A DNA stretch of 64,000 nucleotides from Steinernema hermaphroditum (lineage: Eukaryota; Nematoda; Chromadorea; Rhabditida; Steinernematidae): NCBI GenBank assembly GCA_030435675.1, contig CM059621.1, positions 9,734,001 to 9,798,000 of the forward strand, read 5' to 3'. The notes beneath the pieces were generated by a model. It was given only the letters and a program-made list of their open reading frames with translations, was not told where the DNA came from and ran no database searches. Of the stretch, positions 63,501 to 64,000 are shown piece by piece (position 1 is the stretch's first letter; each line of letters starts with the position of its first letter). The position numbers were made by a program, and so were the translations under genes.

Positions 63501-64000
63501 CATGTTAACTCGGGCTTCACCAGCAATTCGTTTGGAATGAATCTTGTCACCCATGTCCAGAATAGCCTTGGAGTTGGGGCCAATGAAAGTTGCACCAGCA
63601 GCAGTCAATTTTGCAGCGAAGTCCGTATTTTCCGAAAGGAATCCATAGCCGGGATGAACCGCTTGTGCGCCAGTTTGCTTAACAGCGTCCAAAATGCGAT
63701 CGGCCCTGAGGTAGGATTCACTGGTCGGAGCCGGACCAACGCATACAGCTTCATCAGCCATCTTCACATGAAGCGCATTGCTATCCACATCCGAGTGCAC
63801 AGCAACGGTTTTAATTCCCATGGCTCGGGCGGTTTTCATTACACGGCAAGCAATCTCTCCTAAACACCAGCAGTTTATTCACAAGGTTCCGAATTTCTGC
63901 TTGCCTCGGTTGGCGATGAGGATCTTGTTGAACTTCGGTTCATTGTAGTCGATCGGATCAAGGGTGTAAATCGAACGATCTCCGACACGGGGATCTCTTA
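60501..64000 (-). CDS. pcca-1: Propionyl-CoA carboxylase alpha subunit, 5' end beyond the window
   Basis: Mitochondrial biotin enzyme converting propionyl-CoA to methylmalonyl-CoA. Exons from the right edge: [11 protein letters not shown] (about 63925), [20 protein letters not shown] with [17 protein letters not shown] and [19 protein letters not shown] (63839-63473), the ATP-grasp loop GGGKGM region (about 63330), [20 protein letters not shown] then [20 protein letters not shown] and [40 protein letters not shown], and the biotin site [20 protein letters not shown] (about 61710). The last small exon is [20 protein letters not shown] then LE and TAA (60501-60503). A transposon occupies the last intron. 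The match to animal PCCA is unambiguous. Confidence 0.95.
60595..61675. mobile_element. Tc1/mariner-like element in the last PCCA intron
   Basis: Ends TATAGTCGGATTCAAAAAAC (60595) and TTTTTGAACTCGACTATA (61675). Arms of about 325 bp (60595 to about 60918 and about 61345-61675) are near-perfect inverted copies. A block AAAACAATTAGGGCGCGATT recurs at about 60914-60960 (inverted) and about 61127-61180. The minus strand at about 61075-61010 encodes a transposase tail, [20 protein letters not shown], then a stop. The insertion turns an intron of likely 50 bp into more than 1.1 kb while leaving both splice sites intact. Confidence 0.8.

Overview
The window looks like nuclear DNA of a nematode. Genes are dense, introns are mostly 35-60 bp with GT/AG borders, and many start codons sit 0-20 nt after a TTTCAG acceptor that has no upstream exon, the layout expected for spliced-leader trans-splicing. 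The gene content agrees: a LET-413-type LAP protein, a very large EB-module/chitin-deacetylase gene, MOM-1/Porcupine, and an N-terminal methyltransferase close to the C. elegans type. I cannot name the species. No rRNA, CRISPR or bacterial feature is present.

Layout: 0-1.4 kb (-) RABL6 start and NTMT1. 2.1-8.7 kb (+) Rab6, two unrecognised proteins and the SLC25A51-type mitochondrial NAD carrier, with a small antisense gene candidate inside the long Rab6 intron. 9.1-11.2 kb (-) SH3-DH-PH RhoGEF. 12.4-21.9 kb (-) about 39 EB modules followed by a polysaccharide deacetylase domain, in one giant gene plus a short upstream gene or alternative 5' part. 22-25 kb gene-poor, then (+) a small myristoylatable membrane protein. 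25.9-39.5 kb (-) ECHDC3 and three tandem LAP (LRR-PDZ) paralogues. 40.2-45.2 kb (+) CSN3, KICS2, Porcupine. 45.3-49.4 kb (-) carboxylesterase, LAMTOR5, DCN1. 49.9-50.8 kb a MITE. 51.3-53.6 kb (+) AMPK beta and a BTB-like protein. 53.6-61.7 kb a nest of DNA transposons around NSE2/MMS21 (-) and in the last intron of PCCA (-), which runs off the right edge.

Functional links: CSN3 and DCN1 act oppositely on cullin neddylation. KICS2 and LAMTOR5 both belong to lysosomal nutrient signalling to mTORC1, and AMPK beta belongs to the opposing energy sensor. Two same-strand trios have operon-like 150-210 bp spacing. The most unusual items are: the LAP tandem expansion with GC-rich diverged copies; the EB array with an internal signal-peptide exon, a furin-like site and a deacetylase lacking one metal-binding His; a TACGGTA/TACCGTA 7-mer strongly over-represented at 12-22 kb; and a transposon inserted 11 bp from the NSE2 start codon, leaving only the splice acceptor between.
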